A DNA stretch of 8,239 nt, taken from contig CALZBV010000106.1 of the NCBI GenBank assembly GCA_945622055.1, positions 1 to 8,239 on the forward strand, in the 5' to 3' direction. This document shows positions 1 through 7,203 of the stretch, piece by piece. The stretch is from an uncultured Clostridia bacterium (GTDB lineage: Bacteria > Bacillota > Clostridia > Lachnospirales > Lachnospiraceae). The notes beneath the pieces are model-generated. The model searched no databases, had not been told where the DNA came from, and saw only the letters and a program-made list of their open reading frames with translations. The number at the start of each line of letters is the position of its first letter. Within the stretch, counting starts at the first letter, position 1. Made by a program: the position numbers and the translations under genes.

Positions 1-51
1 AAAATCCGGAATGCAACCGGGACAGATGAAAAATTAAATGGAATGAAATAA
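1..51 (+). CDS. Possible C-terminal tail of an upstream gene (partial)
   Basis: Frame 1 is open from the window edge and encodes KIRNATGTDEKLNGMK before a TAA at 49-51. The other two forward frames close earlier. The 16 residues are too few to identify a family. In spore formers spoVAF usually lies at the end of a spoVA operon, so this could be the end of a spoVA gene; that is inference from position only. No intrinsic terminator separates it from the next gene 71 bases on, which fits co-transcription. It may equally be chance. Confidence 0.35.
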   Translation, partial: KIRNATGTDEKLNGMK

Positions 52-77
52 GAAAAAAAGGACACGCTAACCAAAAT

Positions 78-105
78 GCAGAAGTGTTTTAAATCCGGCT
101 TCTGC
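78..105 (+). promoter_or_regulatory. Hairpin just upstream of the spoVAF ribosome binding site
   Basis: GCAGAAG (78-84) and CTTCTGC (99-105) are perfect 7-bp complements around a 14-base loop. The GGGAGG ribosome binding site begins at 111, only 5 bases after the stem. There is no T-run, so it is not a terminator. It could be a processing or mRNA-stability element, or could modulate access to the ribosome binding site. AAATCCGG in its loop (91-98) repeats an identical octamer at 2-9. Confidence 0.3.
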
Positions 106-122
106 GGAATGGGAGGCGTGTC

Positions 123-1547
123 TTGTCTGATTTTACGGGAAATTACGAAAAGGATAAAGCGCTTTTGAACCGGACGTTGCGGGTTTCGGAAAGCTTTGAT
201 TTACAACAGCATGAGTTTATCCTTGGAAAAAAGCGCAGTTGTCTGTATTGTATTGACGGGATGTCCAAGGATGATATTCTGCAAAAGCTACTGCAGTACT
301 TTATCGGTCTGAAGCCGGAAAAGGTGCCGAACAATGCGGACGAGCTGACGGAGCAGATATTACCGTATGCACAAAACGAGCTGCTGACGGAGCTGGAGCG
401 TGTTGTAAAAAATGTTCTGACGGGAATACCGTGCCTTTTGGTGGAAGGCTTTGCAGAGGTTGTTTCCATAGATGCGAGAAGCTATCCGGCGCGTTCGGTG
501 GAAGAACCGGAAAAGGATAAGGTCATGCGCGGCTCCAGAGACGGTTTTGTGGAGACGCTGAACTTTAATACGGCACTGATACGGCGAAGAATCCGTGACC
601 CGAGACTGACGCTGCATTACTGCAATGCAGGGAGCGTTTCCAGGACGGACATTGTACTCTGCTATATGGACGGCAGGGTGGACCGGGAGTTTTTAGCGGA
701 GCTGAAACGAAGAATTAACAAAATCAGTGTCGAGTCGCTGACGATGAACCAGCAGAGTCTGGCGGAATGCCTCTATCATGGAAAATGGTATAATCCGTTT
801 CCGAAGTTTAAGTTCTCCGAGCGCCCGGATACGGCAGCTGCGGCGATTTTAGAAGGAGATATCGTGATTCTGGTCGATAATTCCCCGGCGGCGATGATTT
901 TGCCGACTACGATTTTTGACATCATCGAGGAGGCAGATGATTATTATTTTCCTCCGGTGACAGGTACGTATCTACGGTTTACACGGTTTGTCACGAATTT
1001 TCTTGCATTGTTTCTGACACCGTTTTTTCTTCTGCTGATGCAAAATCAGCACTGGCTTGGGGAAACCTGGCAGTTTGTTGCTGTAAAGGAAACGATGAAC
1101 ATTCCGCTTATCTGGCAGTTTCTGATTCTGGAGTTTGCACTGGATGGTCTGCGTCTGGCGTCCCTAAATACGCCGAGCATGCTGAGCCTTCCGCTCAGTG
1201 TGATTGCCGGTGTGATTATCGGTGACTTTACGGTTCAGTCCGGCTGGTTTAATTCGGAAGCGATGCTATATATGGCCTTTGTTGCGATTGCCAACTATAC
1301 CCAGGTCAGTCTGGAGCTTGGCTATGCGCTTAAATTCATGCGGCTGATATTGCTGCTTTTGACGGAATGGTTCGGTCTTTGGGGCTTTATTGTCGGGACA
1401 GTTCTGGATGTGGTGGCAATCTGCCGGAACAAAACGATTGGAGGCAGAAGCTATCTGTATCCGTTGATTCCTTTGAAACCCCGGCAGCTTTTACAACGGG
1501 TATTTCGTGTCCCTCTTCCGAGAAGCGAGCACCAGCAGGGAAAATAA
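123..1547 (+). CDS. spoVAF: SpoVAF-like spore membrane protein (GerA/SpoVAF family)
   Basis: This 474-aa protein has the two-part layout of the GerA/SpoVAF family: a soluble N-terminal region to about residue 285, then about five hydrophobic segments near 288-307, 327-347, 353-371, 379-400 and 402-433. The family signature is clear: an EP at 128-129, then VMRGSRDGF (134-142) and the TALIRRRIRDPRL stretch (150-162). LEGDIVILVDNSP (243-255) and PPVTGTYLRF (277-286) just before the membrane part also match. Length is close to SpoVAF of Bacillus (about 490 aa). In the family these proteins sit in the spore inner membrane and act in germination; SpoVAF is linked to the SpoVA dipicolinate channel. 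The TTG start is chosen because GGGAGG (111-116) lies 6 bases upstream and no in-frame ATG or GTG is as well placed. A GerA-type A subunit is the alternative, but no GerAB or GerAC gene follows. A forespore promoter was not seen and may lie outside the window. Confidence 0.82.
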   Translation: MSDFTGNYEKDKALLNRTLRVSESFDLQQHEFILGKKRSCLYCIDGMSKDDILQKLLQYFIGLKPEKVPNNADELTEQILPYAQNELLTELERVVKNVLTGIPCLLVEGFAEVVSIDARSYPARSVEEPEKDKVMRGSRDGFVETLNFNTALIRRRIRDPRLTLHYCNAGSVSRTDIVLCYMDGRVDREFLAELKRRINKISVESLTMNQQSLAECLYHGKWYNPFPKFKFSERPDTAAAAILEGDIVILVDNSPAAMILPTTIFDIIEEADDYYFPPVTGTYLRFTRFVTNFLALFLTPFFLLLMQNQHWLGETWQFVAVKETMNIPLIWQFLILEFALDGLRLASLNTPSMLSLPLSVIAGVIIGDFTVQSGWFNSEAMLYMAFVAIANYTQVSLELGYALKFMRLILLLLTEWFGLWGFIVGTVLDVVAICRNKTIGGRSYLYPLIPLKPRQLLQRVFRVPLPRSEHQQGK

Positions 1548-1589
1548 ACGGATTTTTGGTTTATATTTTTGTATTCTGTCATTGTATTG

Positions 1590-1603
1590 TGTAAATGCTT
1601 TCA
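1590..1603 (+). promoter_or_regulatory. Candidate catabolite-responsive element (cre)
   Basis: TGTAAATGCTTTCA matches the Firmicutes cre core TGNAANCGNTNNCA at all specified positions but one (T for C at 1596). It lies about 12 bases upstream of the -35 of the predicted alpha-glucuronidase promoter. CcpA control of a hemicellulose gene is expected biology. A related LacI-family operator would look similar, and the site upstream of -35 could mediate repression or activation. Confidence 0.45.
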
Positions 1604-1615
1604 TCTGCATAGCTC

Positions 1616-1644
1616 TTGTATCTTTTGTTTGTTTATGTTATTAT
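1616..1644 (+). promoter_or_regulatory. Predicted sigma-A promoter (extended -10) for the GH115 gene
   Basis: TTGTAT (1616-1621), a 17-base spacer, and TATTAT (1639-1644). The -10 is preceded by TG at 1636-1637, giving an extended -10 (TGTTATTAT) that can offset the weak -35 (3 of 6 matches). Start of transcription would be near 1651, leaving a leader of about 33 bases with AGGAGG at 1673-1678. Confidence 0.5.
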
Positions 1645-1683
1645 GAAAATGGTAAAATGAACATTTTCCGACAGGAGGATACT

Positions 1684-4575
1684 ATGGGCTATAAATTAGT
1701 GCGTGGGAAAAGTGCAGTGCCGTTTCTGGTGGAAGCGGACGCTTTTCCCGGCGTGAAAAAGATTGCAGAAAAGGTATGTGCGGATGTGAAGCTGGTTTCC
1801 GGTAAAATGCCAAAGCTACAGACACAAACAAGGGTAAAAAAACCGGCAGGCTGTGTTCTGGTAGCAACCATCGGGCACAGTCCGCTCCTGGAGCTTTATG
1901 AAAAAGAGGGACTTCTGGATCTTTCCGGACTTCGCGGAAAAAGAGAAGTATACCGTCTTCAGGTCATCGGGGAGGGAAGTAAGGCAGTACTTGTAGTTGC
2001 GGGAAGTGACAAGAGAGGAACGATATACGGAATGTTTCACATTTCGGAGTGTATCGGTGTATCGCCGCTTGTTTATTTCGCTGATGTGATGCCGGCACGG
2101 TGCAGGGAACCTGAGCTTTCGGACGCGCAGCTGATTACGTCGAAAGAGCCGTCCGTGAAATACCGTGGCTTCTTTATCAACGATGAATGGCCGTCGTTTG
2201 GAAACTGGACGATGGAGAAATTTGGCGGGTTCACAGCGGAAATGTACGACAAGGTGTTTGAACTGCTGCTTCGTATGAAGGGAAATTATTTGTGGCCTGC
2301 CATGTGGTCCTCGTCCTTTCCGTTAGACGGACCGGGGCTTTTAAGTGCAGAGCTTGCGGACTGCTATGGAGTTGTTATGGGAACCTCCCATCATGAGCCT
2401 TGTCTTCGGGCGAGTGAGGAATGGGATAAGGTCAGAGGTCCGGAGTCAAAGTACGGAAACGAATGGAATTATTATACAAACCGTCAGGGGCTTATAAATT
2501 ACTGGGAGGATGGTTTAAAGCGCAGTGGTAAGTACGAGAATATCATTACCATCGGTATGCGCGGCGAGCGTGATTCGTCCATGCTCGGACCGGATGCCAC
2601 GCTTGGAGAAAATATTGATTTATTAAAGGATATTATAACTGAGCAGCGCAAGCTGATTCGGACCTGTGTCAAGGATGACCCGGAGCAGGTTCCGCAGATG
2701 ATTGCGCTTTACAAAGAGGTTGAGGCATATTATTACGGCGATGAGAATACCCCGGGCCTAAAGGACTGGGACGGTCTGGACGGTGTAACGCTGATGCTTT
2801 GTGAGGACAATTTCGGAAATATGCGTACCCTTCCGGTCGAAGAGCTGAGAGACCATAAGGGTGGCTACGGAATGTATTATCATTTTGACTATCATGGTGG
2901 TCCGATTTCGTATGAATGGGTAAATTCCACGCCGATTGCAAAGGTCTGGGAGCAGATGTCGCAGGCATACGACTACGGTGTGCGTGATATCTGGATTGTG
3001 AATGTCGGTGATTTAAAGCCACAGGAATTCCCTCTGAGTTTTTTCCTGGATCTGGCGTATGATTTTGAGAAATACGGAGCGGCCGGGATGAATCGTACCA
3101 AGGATTATACCGATGCGTTTGTAAAAAAGCAGTTTGGCCCGTATTTTGCGGAAGAAGAGCTTGGAAAGATTTCCTATGCAATTTCGGAATACACGAGATT
3201 GAACGGCATTCGTCGTCCGGAGGTTATGAATGAGAAGGTGTATCATCCGGTACATTACAAAGAAATGGAAAAGCTTTCCGCACGTGCGAAAAAACTGACG
3301 GAGACGGTTGAAGAGCTTTACCGCAGCTGTCCGAAGGAAAGTAAGGCGGCGCTTTGTGAGCTCGTCTATTTCCCGGCAGCGGCTTCTGCAAATATTATCC
3401 TGATGCAGACGGCAGCAGCATGGAATCAGTTTTATGCAAAGCAGGGAATGGTACTTGCCAACAGCTTCCGTACGCAGGTAGAGGAGGCGATTGCGCGTGA
3501 CCGTGAGTTAATCTCCGAATATCACAGGGCAGCAGACGGCAAGTGGAACCATATGATGTCCTCTGCACATATCGGTTTTGTGAACTGGAACGATGAGGGC
3601 TGGAAATATCCGGTAACGCAGACGGTTTACGGCGTAAAGGGAGCCAGACCGGCAATTCGTCTTGACGGCGAGGAAAGCATCCGGCTTGGAGGGAATGTAA
3701 CGGTAAAGGCACCGCGTGCAGGCGGTAAGGTATGTATTGAATTGTTAAATGGCGGTGCGGAGCCGGTAAATTATCAGGTGTCTGCAGAGGGAGAATGCTC
3801 TGTTGATGCTGCTACGGGTACATATGAGGCGAATGCATGGCTTACGATTTCTGTGAGTGGCGGTGAGGCCGGTGCTGCCGGTACGGTTACGGTTTTAGCA
3901 AATGGCAGACGCTTTGAGCTTTTGGTAGAGCGTGTGGCTCCGCTATTGGTAAAGCTTAAGAAGGAAAGCTTTCTGAAGACTTATGCAAAGCAGGTACAGG
4001 GAATTGGTGAGTATGTTGCCTTTGAGGCAGGTGATTTTGTGGAAAGCCGTAAACAGGAAATTTCTCCGGACGGAGCATCTGCGGAAGGCTGCGGAAGTGT
4101 CACTGCGGAATATAAGCTTTTAACGGATTATGGACGTACCAGGGATTCGGTAAAGACATATCCGACGACAGTAAGCTTTTGCCCGGAGAAGGCAGCGGCG
4201 CACGAAACTGCAGAGCTTACCTATTTACTCGAGGCTGCAAAGGCGGGAGAGTACAAGGTTATCGTGTATGTGTCCCCGACAAACCCGTTATACCCGGGCG
4301 ATGCACAGCGTCTGGCACTTACCGTAAATGATGGAGAAACTACGGTATTTACAACGCTTCCGGACAATTTCCTTGCCGGAAACTGCTACAATGCGCAGTG
4401 GAATACAAATGTACTGGATAATATCCGTCTGTGCAGACTGAACGTGGCGCTTCAGGAAGGTAAAAACCGTCTGACAGTTGGTGCTGTGGATGCCGGTGTG
4501 ATTGTTCAGAAGCTGGTGATATATCCGACTTCGATTCCGATAAAGCCGTCCTATCTGGGACCTTGTGGGGAGTAG
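1684..4575 (+). CDS. Intracellular xylan alpha-1,2-glucuronidase, GH115
   Basis: This 963-aa protein matches glycoside hydrolase family 115, which removes (4-O-methyl-)glucuronic acid from xylan or xylo-oligosaccharides. Family blocks appear in order: RGFFINDEWP (161-170), NYLWPAMW (201-208), MGTSHHEPC (232-240), GMRGERD (291-297), EDNFGNMRTLP (374-384), YYHFDYHGGP (398-407) and NVGDLKPQE (440-448). The acidic residues in these blocks are the likely active site. A helical stretch with KWNHMM (620-625) follows. Beta-rich C-terminal modules start near 645, with a GH115_C-like domain from about 777 (YVAFEAGDF). Start: ATG 1684 has AGGAGG at 1673-1678. The frame stays open upstream to 1507, but that stretch overlaps spoVAF and contains the promoter. 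The N-terminus (MGYKLVRGK) has no signal peptide, so the enzyme should act in the cytoplasm on imported aldouronic oligosaccharides. No transporter or xylanase is nearby. Regulation is probably through the cre site upstream. The family call is firm; exact substrate is inference. Confidence 0.93.
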   Translation: MGYKLVRGKSAVPFLVEADAFPGVKKIAEKVCADVKLVSGKMPKLQTQTRVKKPAGCVLVATIGHSPLLELYEKEGLLDLSGLRGKREVYRLQVIGEGSKAVLVVAGSDKRGTIYGMFHISECIGVSPLVYFADVMPARCREPELSDAQLITSKEPSVKYRGFFINDEWPSFGNWTMEKFGGFTAEMYDKVFELLLRMKGNYLWPAMWSSSFPLDGPGLLSAELADCYGVVMGTSHHEPCLRASEEWDKVRGPESKYGNEWNYYTNRQGLINYWEDGLKRSGKYENIITIGMRGERDSSMLGPDATLGENIDLLKDIITEQRKLIRTCVKDDPEQVPQMIALYKEVEAYYYGDENTPGLKDWDGLDGVTLMLCEDNFGNMRTLPVEELRDHKGGYGMYYHFDYHGGPISYEWVNSTPIAKVWEQMSQAYDYGVRDIWIVNVGDLKPQEFPLSFFLDLAYDFEKYGAAGMNRTKDYTDAFVKKQFGPYFAEEELGKISYAISEYTRLNGIRRPEVMNEKVYHPVHYKEMEKLSARAKKLTETVEELYRSCPKESKAALCELVYFPAAASANIILMQTAAAWNQFYAKQGMVLANSFRTQVEEAIARDRELISEYHRAADGKWNHMMSSAHIGFVNWNDEGWKYPVTQTVYGVKGARPAIRLDGEESIRLGGNVTVKAPRAGGKVCIELLNGGAEPVNYQVSAEGECSVDAATGTYEANAWLTISVSGGEAGAAGTVTVLANGRRFELLVERVAPLLVKLKKESFLKTYAKQVQGIGEYVAFEAGDFVESRKQEISPDGASAEGCGSVTAEYKLLTDYGRTRDSVKTYPTTVSFCPEKAAAHETAELTYLLEAAKAGEYKVIVYVSPTNPLYPGDAQRLALTVNDGETTVFTTLPDNFLAGNCYNAQWNTNVLDNIRLCRLNVALQEGKNRLTVGAVDAGVIVQKLVIYPTSIPIKPSYLGPCGE

Positions 4576-4578
4576 TGA

Positions 4579-5238
4579 ATGAAAATAACGTATGAATTAA
4601 TAAAGTCAAACCAAAGTGTAAATACTTATATCAGAAAAGCAGATGAGTCATTAAAGGCACTTGGATACACAGAGCATAGTTTTGCGCATGTGACGAAGGT
4701 GGCGATGGTGGCAAGTGAGATTTTGTTGGCACTCGGGTATGATGAACAGGAAGCTGAGCTTGCCAAGGTTGCTGGGTACTTACATGATATCGGAAACGTG
4801 GTTAACCGCATTGACCACGCCCAAAGTGGTGCGATTATGGCATTTCGTATCTTGGACAAAATGGGGGTTGATGAGGAGGATATTGCTACCATTATTACTG
4901 CAATCGGAAATCATGACGAATCAACTGCATTTCCGGTAAATCCTGTGGCGGCTGCCTTGATTTTGGCGGATAAGACGGATGTGCGGTATTCACGCGTACG
5001 TAATCAGGATTTTTCTTCCTTTGATATTCATGACCGGGTGAACTATTCGGTAAAGGAGTCCGGTGTTCAGGTGCGTAAAGGGGAGTGCATTGAGCTTAAT
5101 CTGACGATTGATACGACGGAATGTTCTGTGGCAAATTACTTTGAGATTTTCCTTAACCGTATGATTCTTTGCAAAAAGGCAGCGGAAAAACTTGGACATG
5201 CATTTCGATTGATTATTAATGGTCAGCAGTTGATGTAA
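4579..5238 (+). CDS. HD-domain phosphohydrolase, substrate unknown
   Basis: This 219-aa protein carries an HD-superfamily metal site: H37 in HSFAHV, H69-D70 in GYLHDIGN, H80 in RIDHAQSG, H112 in GNHDE, and D131 in LADKTD. All the metal ligands of a working enzyme seem present. HD proteins cleave phosphoester or phosphoanhydride bonds, often in nucleotides or signalling nucleotides, but nothing here fixes the substrate. The domain takes up roughly residues 30-135. The remaining C-terminal part (about 140-219) looks alpha/beta and I do not recognise it. There is no signal peptide or membrane segment, so it is cytoplasmic. The ATG lies 3 bases after the GH115 stop, and its ribosome binding site GGGGAG (4567-4572) is inside the end of that gene, so the two are probably co-transcribed and perhaps translationally coupled. 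A functional link to glucuronate release is not obvious. Confidence 0.85.
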   Translation: MKITYELIKSNQSVNTYIRKADESLKALGYTEHSFAHVTKVAMVASEILLALGYDEQEAELAKVAGYLHDIGNVVNRIDHAQSGAIMAFRILDKMGVDEEDIATIITAIGNHDESTAFPVNPVAAALILADKTDVRYSRVRNQDFSSFDIHDRVNYSVKESGVQVRKGECIELNLTIDTTECSVANYFEIFLNRMILCKKAAEKLGHAFRLIINGQQLM

Positions 5239-5292
5239 ATGCGTCGGCAGCTTAAAATGCTGTGAGGAGAGCGGTTGTCGAAGAAAAAGTGC

Positions 5293-5321
5293 TTGCAATA
5301 TACCTCAGAAAGGGGTACAAT
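5293..5321 (+). promoter_or_regulatory. Predicted sigma-A promoter for folA-ilvE
   Basis: TTGCAA (5293-5298), a 17-base spacer, and TACAAT (5316-5321). Transcription would begin near 5328, giving a 28-base leader to the folA ATG. The promoter falls inside the apparent N-terminal extension from TTG 5275, which argues for the ATG at 5356 as the true start. No terminator is seen between the HD gene and this promoter, so read-through may also feed the operon. Confidence 0.6.
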
Positions 5322-5355
5322 ATTTGAGAAATTTAGTAAGAAAGGCAGGGAGCAG

Positions 5356-5850
5356 ATGAAGCTGATTGCAACAGTAGATAATCACTGGGCGATAGGATAC
5401 CGCGGAGGTCGTCTGGTACGGATTCCGACAGATGAGCGTTTCTTCCGCTTTGAAACGATGTATAAGACGGTGATTATGGGACGCTGTGTGCAGGAGGAGT
5501 TTTCTGCGGGGCAGCCGCCACGGGATCGTAATAACATTATCCTGACGAAAAAGAAGGATTTGAAGCTTGGCGATGTTACGGTTGTACATAGTGTTGACGA
5601 GGTGTTGCAGGCGGTTTCTTCCTGTCCGGCTGACGAGGTGTATGTGATTGGCGGGGCATCGGTATTTGAACAGCTTCTGCCGTATTGCGACGAAGCCTTT
5701 ATTACGAAAATTGATTACGATTATGACGCGGACAAGTACCTTCCGAATTTGGATAAGGATCCGGATTGGGACTTAGTGGATGTTTCGGATGAGCAGACCT
5801 ATTATGATTTGATTTACGAGCGTCGCCGTTATGTCCGTAAGAAAAAGTGA
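5356..5850 (+). CDS. folA: Dihydrofolate reductase
   Basis: This 164-aa protein has the size and order of a chromosomal DHFR, which makes tetrahydrofolate from dihydrofolate with NADPH in the cytoplasm. Visible landmarks: the N-terminal strand and IG turn (LIATVDNHWAIG, 3-14), the catalytic acid D26 in IPTDERFF (Asp27 in E. coli), VIMGR (39-43), R58 matching the arginine that binds the folate tail, ILT (62-64) and the NADPH loop IGGAS (98-102). The position of E. coli Trp22 is valine here (RLVRIP), a form I recall in clostridial DHFRs, and the MGR motif is followed by CVQEEF rather than the common (K/H)T(Y/W)ES. Start: ATG 5356 gives normal length, with AGGGAG at 5347-5352 (3-base spacing, rather short) and AAAGG further up. 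A TTG at 5275 has a good GAGGAG at 5264-5269 and would add 27 residues, but the predicted promoter lies inside that extension. ilvE follows after 14 bases. Confidence 0.92.
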   Translation: MKLIATVDNHWAIGYRGGRLVRIPTDERFFRFETMYKTVIMGRCVQEEFSAGQPPRDRNNIILTKKKDLKLGDVTVVHSVDEVLQAVSSCPADEVYVIGGASVFEQLLPYCDEAFITKIDYDYDADKYLPNLDKDPDWDLVDVSDEQTYYDLIYERRRYVRKKK

Positions 5851-5864
5851 GCAGGAGGAAGATT

Positions 5865-6935
5865 ATGTTAAACATCAGAATTGAGAAAACAGCAAACCCG
5901 AAGCCGCTCCCGACTCCGGAGAATCCGTTGAAGTTCGGTACCATTTTTACCGACCACATGTTTATTATGAATTATGAGACCGGCAAGGGCTGGCATGATG
6001 CACGCATTGTGCCGTATCAGCCGATCGTTCTGGATCCGGCTGCAATGGTATTCCATTACGGTCAGGAAATGTTTGAGGGCTTAAAGGCGTATCGTTCTGA
6101 CGAGGGAAAGGTTCTTTTGTTCCGTCCGGACATGAACGCAAAACGTACCAACAACACGAACAAGCGTCTCTGCATCCCGCAGATTCCGGAAGAGGATTTT
6201 GTTGAGGCAGTCAAGGCACTGGTAAAGATGGATGCTGCCTGGGTTCCGACAAAGCCGGGTACCTCCCTTTATATCCGTCCGTTTATTATTGCAACTGACC
6301 CGTTCCTTGGTGTTCGTCCGTCGGATACCTATCAGTTCATCATTATTCTTTCCCCGGTTGGTGCATACTATCCGGAAGGACTGAATCCGGTTAAGATCTG
6401 GATTGAGGATGATTACGTAAGAGCCGTAAGGGGTGGTATCGGTGAGGCTAAGACCGGCGGTAACTATGTTGCTTCCATGGCAGCGCAGATGAAGGCTCAT
6501 GACGAGGGCTATTCTCAGGTACTCTGGTTAGATGGTGTTGAGCGTAAGTATATTGAAGAGGTTGGTGCCATGAACATCTTCTTCAAGATTAACGGTACGG
6601 TTGTTACTCCGATGCTGAATGGTTCTATTTTACCGGGTATCACCAGAAACTCCGTCATTGCACTTTGCAAGGAGTGGGGCGTTCCGGTAGAGGAGCGTCG
6701 TGTGTCTGCACAGGAGCTTGTTGATGCATATGAGGCAGGTACGCTTGAGGAGGTATTCGGTACCGGTACCGCAGCAGTTATTTCTCCGGTTGGAGCACTT
6801 CGTTACGGCAACCGTGTAATGCAGATCAAGGACGGCTCCATCGGCGAGTACAGCCAGAAGTTCTATGATACCATTACCGGCATCCAGCTTGGAAAAATCA
6901 AGGACAACAGAGGCTGGGTTGTTGAGGTAATGTAA
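5865..6935 (+). CDS. ilvE: Branched-chain-amino-acid aminotransferase
   Basis: This 356-aa fold-type IV PLP enzyme transfers the amino group between leucine, isoleucine or valine and 2-oxoglutarate, the last step of branched-chain amino acid synthesis and first of breakdown. The family pattern is clear: an N-terminal half with FHYGQEMFEGLKAYR (63-77), RPDMNAKR (87-94) and YIRPF (136-140); the PLP-binding lysine K196 in GEAKTGGNY (193-201); LWLDG and EEVGAMNIFF downstream; and the phosphate-binding turns in GSILPGITR and FGTGTAAVISPVG. Length suits the eukaryote-like, roughly 340-360-aa branch common in Firmicutes. Start: ATG 5865 has AGGAGG at 5853-5858, 6 bases away. A GTG at 5847 overlapping the folA stop would add six residues but has no such site. 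It is the second gene of a folA-ilvE operon and ends at a strong hairpin terminator. D-amino-acid transaminase, a related enzyme, is shorter and less likely. Confidence 0.95.
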   Translation: MLNIRIEKTANPKPLPTPENPLKFGTIFTDHMFIMNYETGKGWHDARIVPYQPIVLDPAAMVFHYGQEMFEGLKAYRSDEGKVLLFRPDMNAKRTNNTNKRLCIPQIPEEDFVEAVKALVKMDAAWVPTKPGTSLYIRPFIIATDPFLGVRPSDTYQFIIILSPVGAYYPEGLNPVKIWIEDDYVRAVRGGIGEAKTGGNYVASMAAQMKAHDEGYSQVLWLDGVERKYIEEVGAMNIFFKINGTVVTPMLNGSILPGITRNSVIALCKEWGVPVEERRVSAQELVDAYEAGTLEEVFGTGTAAVISPVGALRYGNRVMQIKDGSIGEYSQKFYDTITGIQLGKIKDNRGWVVEVM

Positions 6936-6950
6936 TTTCGAAATATTTAT

Positions 6951-6990
6951 AACCCCCCTGCGCCATATTGTGGCGCAGGGGGTTCCCTTA
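6951..6990 (+). terminator. Rho-independent terminator after ilvE
   Basis: CCCCCTGCGCC (6954-6964) pairs perfectly with GGCGCAGGGGG (6972-6982), with a further A-T pair at 6965/6971 closing a 5-base loop and AA/TT on the outside. It starts 18 bases after the ilvE stop. The downstream T-tract is poor (TTCCCTTAGTT), so termination may rest on the very stable stem. Confidence 0.75.
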
Positions 6991-7061
6991 GTTAAAGATA
7001 CTACACCACAACCCACGCTTACACAGTATTGCAAGGAAACAACTTTTGGATAAATATAAAG

Positions 7062-7105
7062 AAGCACTGTCACATCCCCTTTGAAGATGGCGACGGTGCT
7101 TTTTT
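7062..7105 (+). terminator. Orphan intrinsic terminator
   Basis: AAGCACTGTC (7062-7071) pairs with GACGGTGCTT (7092-7101), 10 bp with one G-U, with a possible inner CATC/GATG helix. The stem runs into six T at 7100-7105. No gene lies between the ilvE terminator and this one, so it may be a back-up terminator, the end of a small RNA, or the scar of a lost gene. Confidence 0.65.
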
Positions 7106-7107
7106 AG

Positions 7108-7166
7108 ATTTCCGGGGCAAGGATGTAAAACCGGCAAGGTCGGTTTTGTATCCGAGAAACGGAAAT
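7108..7166. other. Long two-tier hairpin in intergenic DNA
   Basis: The inner arm GGATGTAAAACCG (7121-7133) pairs along all 13 positions, two of them G-U, with CGGTTTTGTATCC (7141-7153) around a 7-base loop. Outside a purine-rich 6 x 6 internal loop (GGGCAA against GAGAAA), ATTTCCG (7108-7114) pairs perfectly with CGGAAAT (7160-7166). The shape suggests a structured RNA or part of a repeat element. No family recognised. Confidence 0.5.
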
Positions 7167-7177
7167 GATGGGGGAAT

Positions 7178-7203
7178 CCAAAGGGGGCAACGCCCCTTTT
7201 TGG
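7178..7203 (+). terminator. Terminator-like palindrome CCAAAGGGGGC / GCCCCTTTTTGG
   Basis: The left arm (7178-7188) and right arm (7192-7203) pair over 11 bp with a 3-base loop, one G-U and one bulged T. The stem contains a T5 run (7197-7201) as in intrinsic terminators, though part of the run pairs with the A-run in the left arm. Its place inside a chain of hairpins, with no gene upstream, suggests it may be part of a repeat rather than a gene end. Confidence 0.45.

Noticed and set aside
1542..1570. Possible terminator after spoVAF (TAAAC / GTTTA followed by T-rich DNA)
   Set aside because: The stem is only about 5 A/T-rich pairs, too weak to call.
1507..1683. 59-residue N-terminal extension of the GH115 protein
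   Set aside because: It overlaps the end of spoVAF and contains the promoter and cre site; AGGAGG is placed for ATG 1684, where the family's N-terminus begins.
2669..3181. 170-codon minus-strand ORF
   Set aside because: It lies wholly inside the GH115 gene; composition (rich in His, Pro, Ser, Arg) is that of an antisense shadow, with no motifs.
5275..5355. TTG start giving DHFR 27 extra residues, with GAGGAG 5 bases upstream
   Set aside because: The predicted promoter lies inside the extension, the residues do not match DHFR, and ATG 5356 gives normal length. The good ribosome-binding-like sequence leaves slight doubt.
6630..7073. 147-codon minus-strand ORF across the ilvE end
   Set aside because: It is antisense to ilvE, crosses the terminator stem, and has no recognisable protein features.
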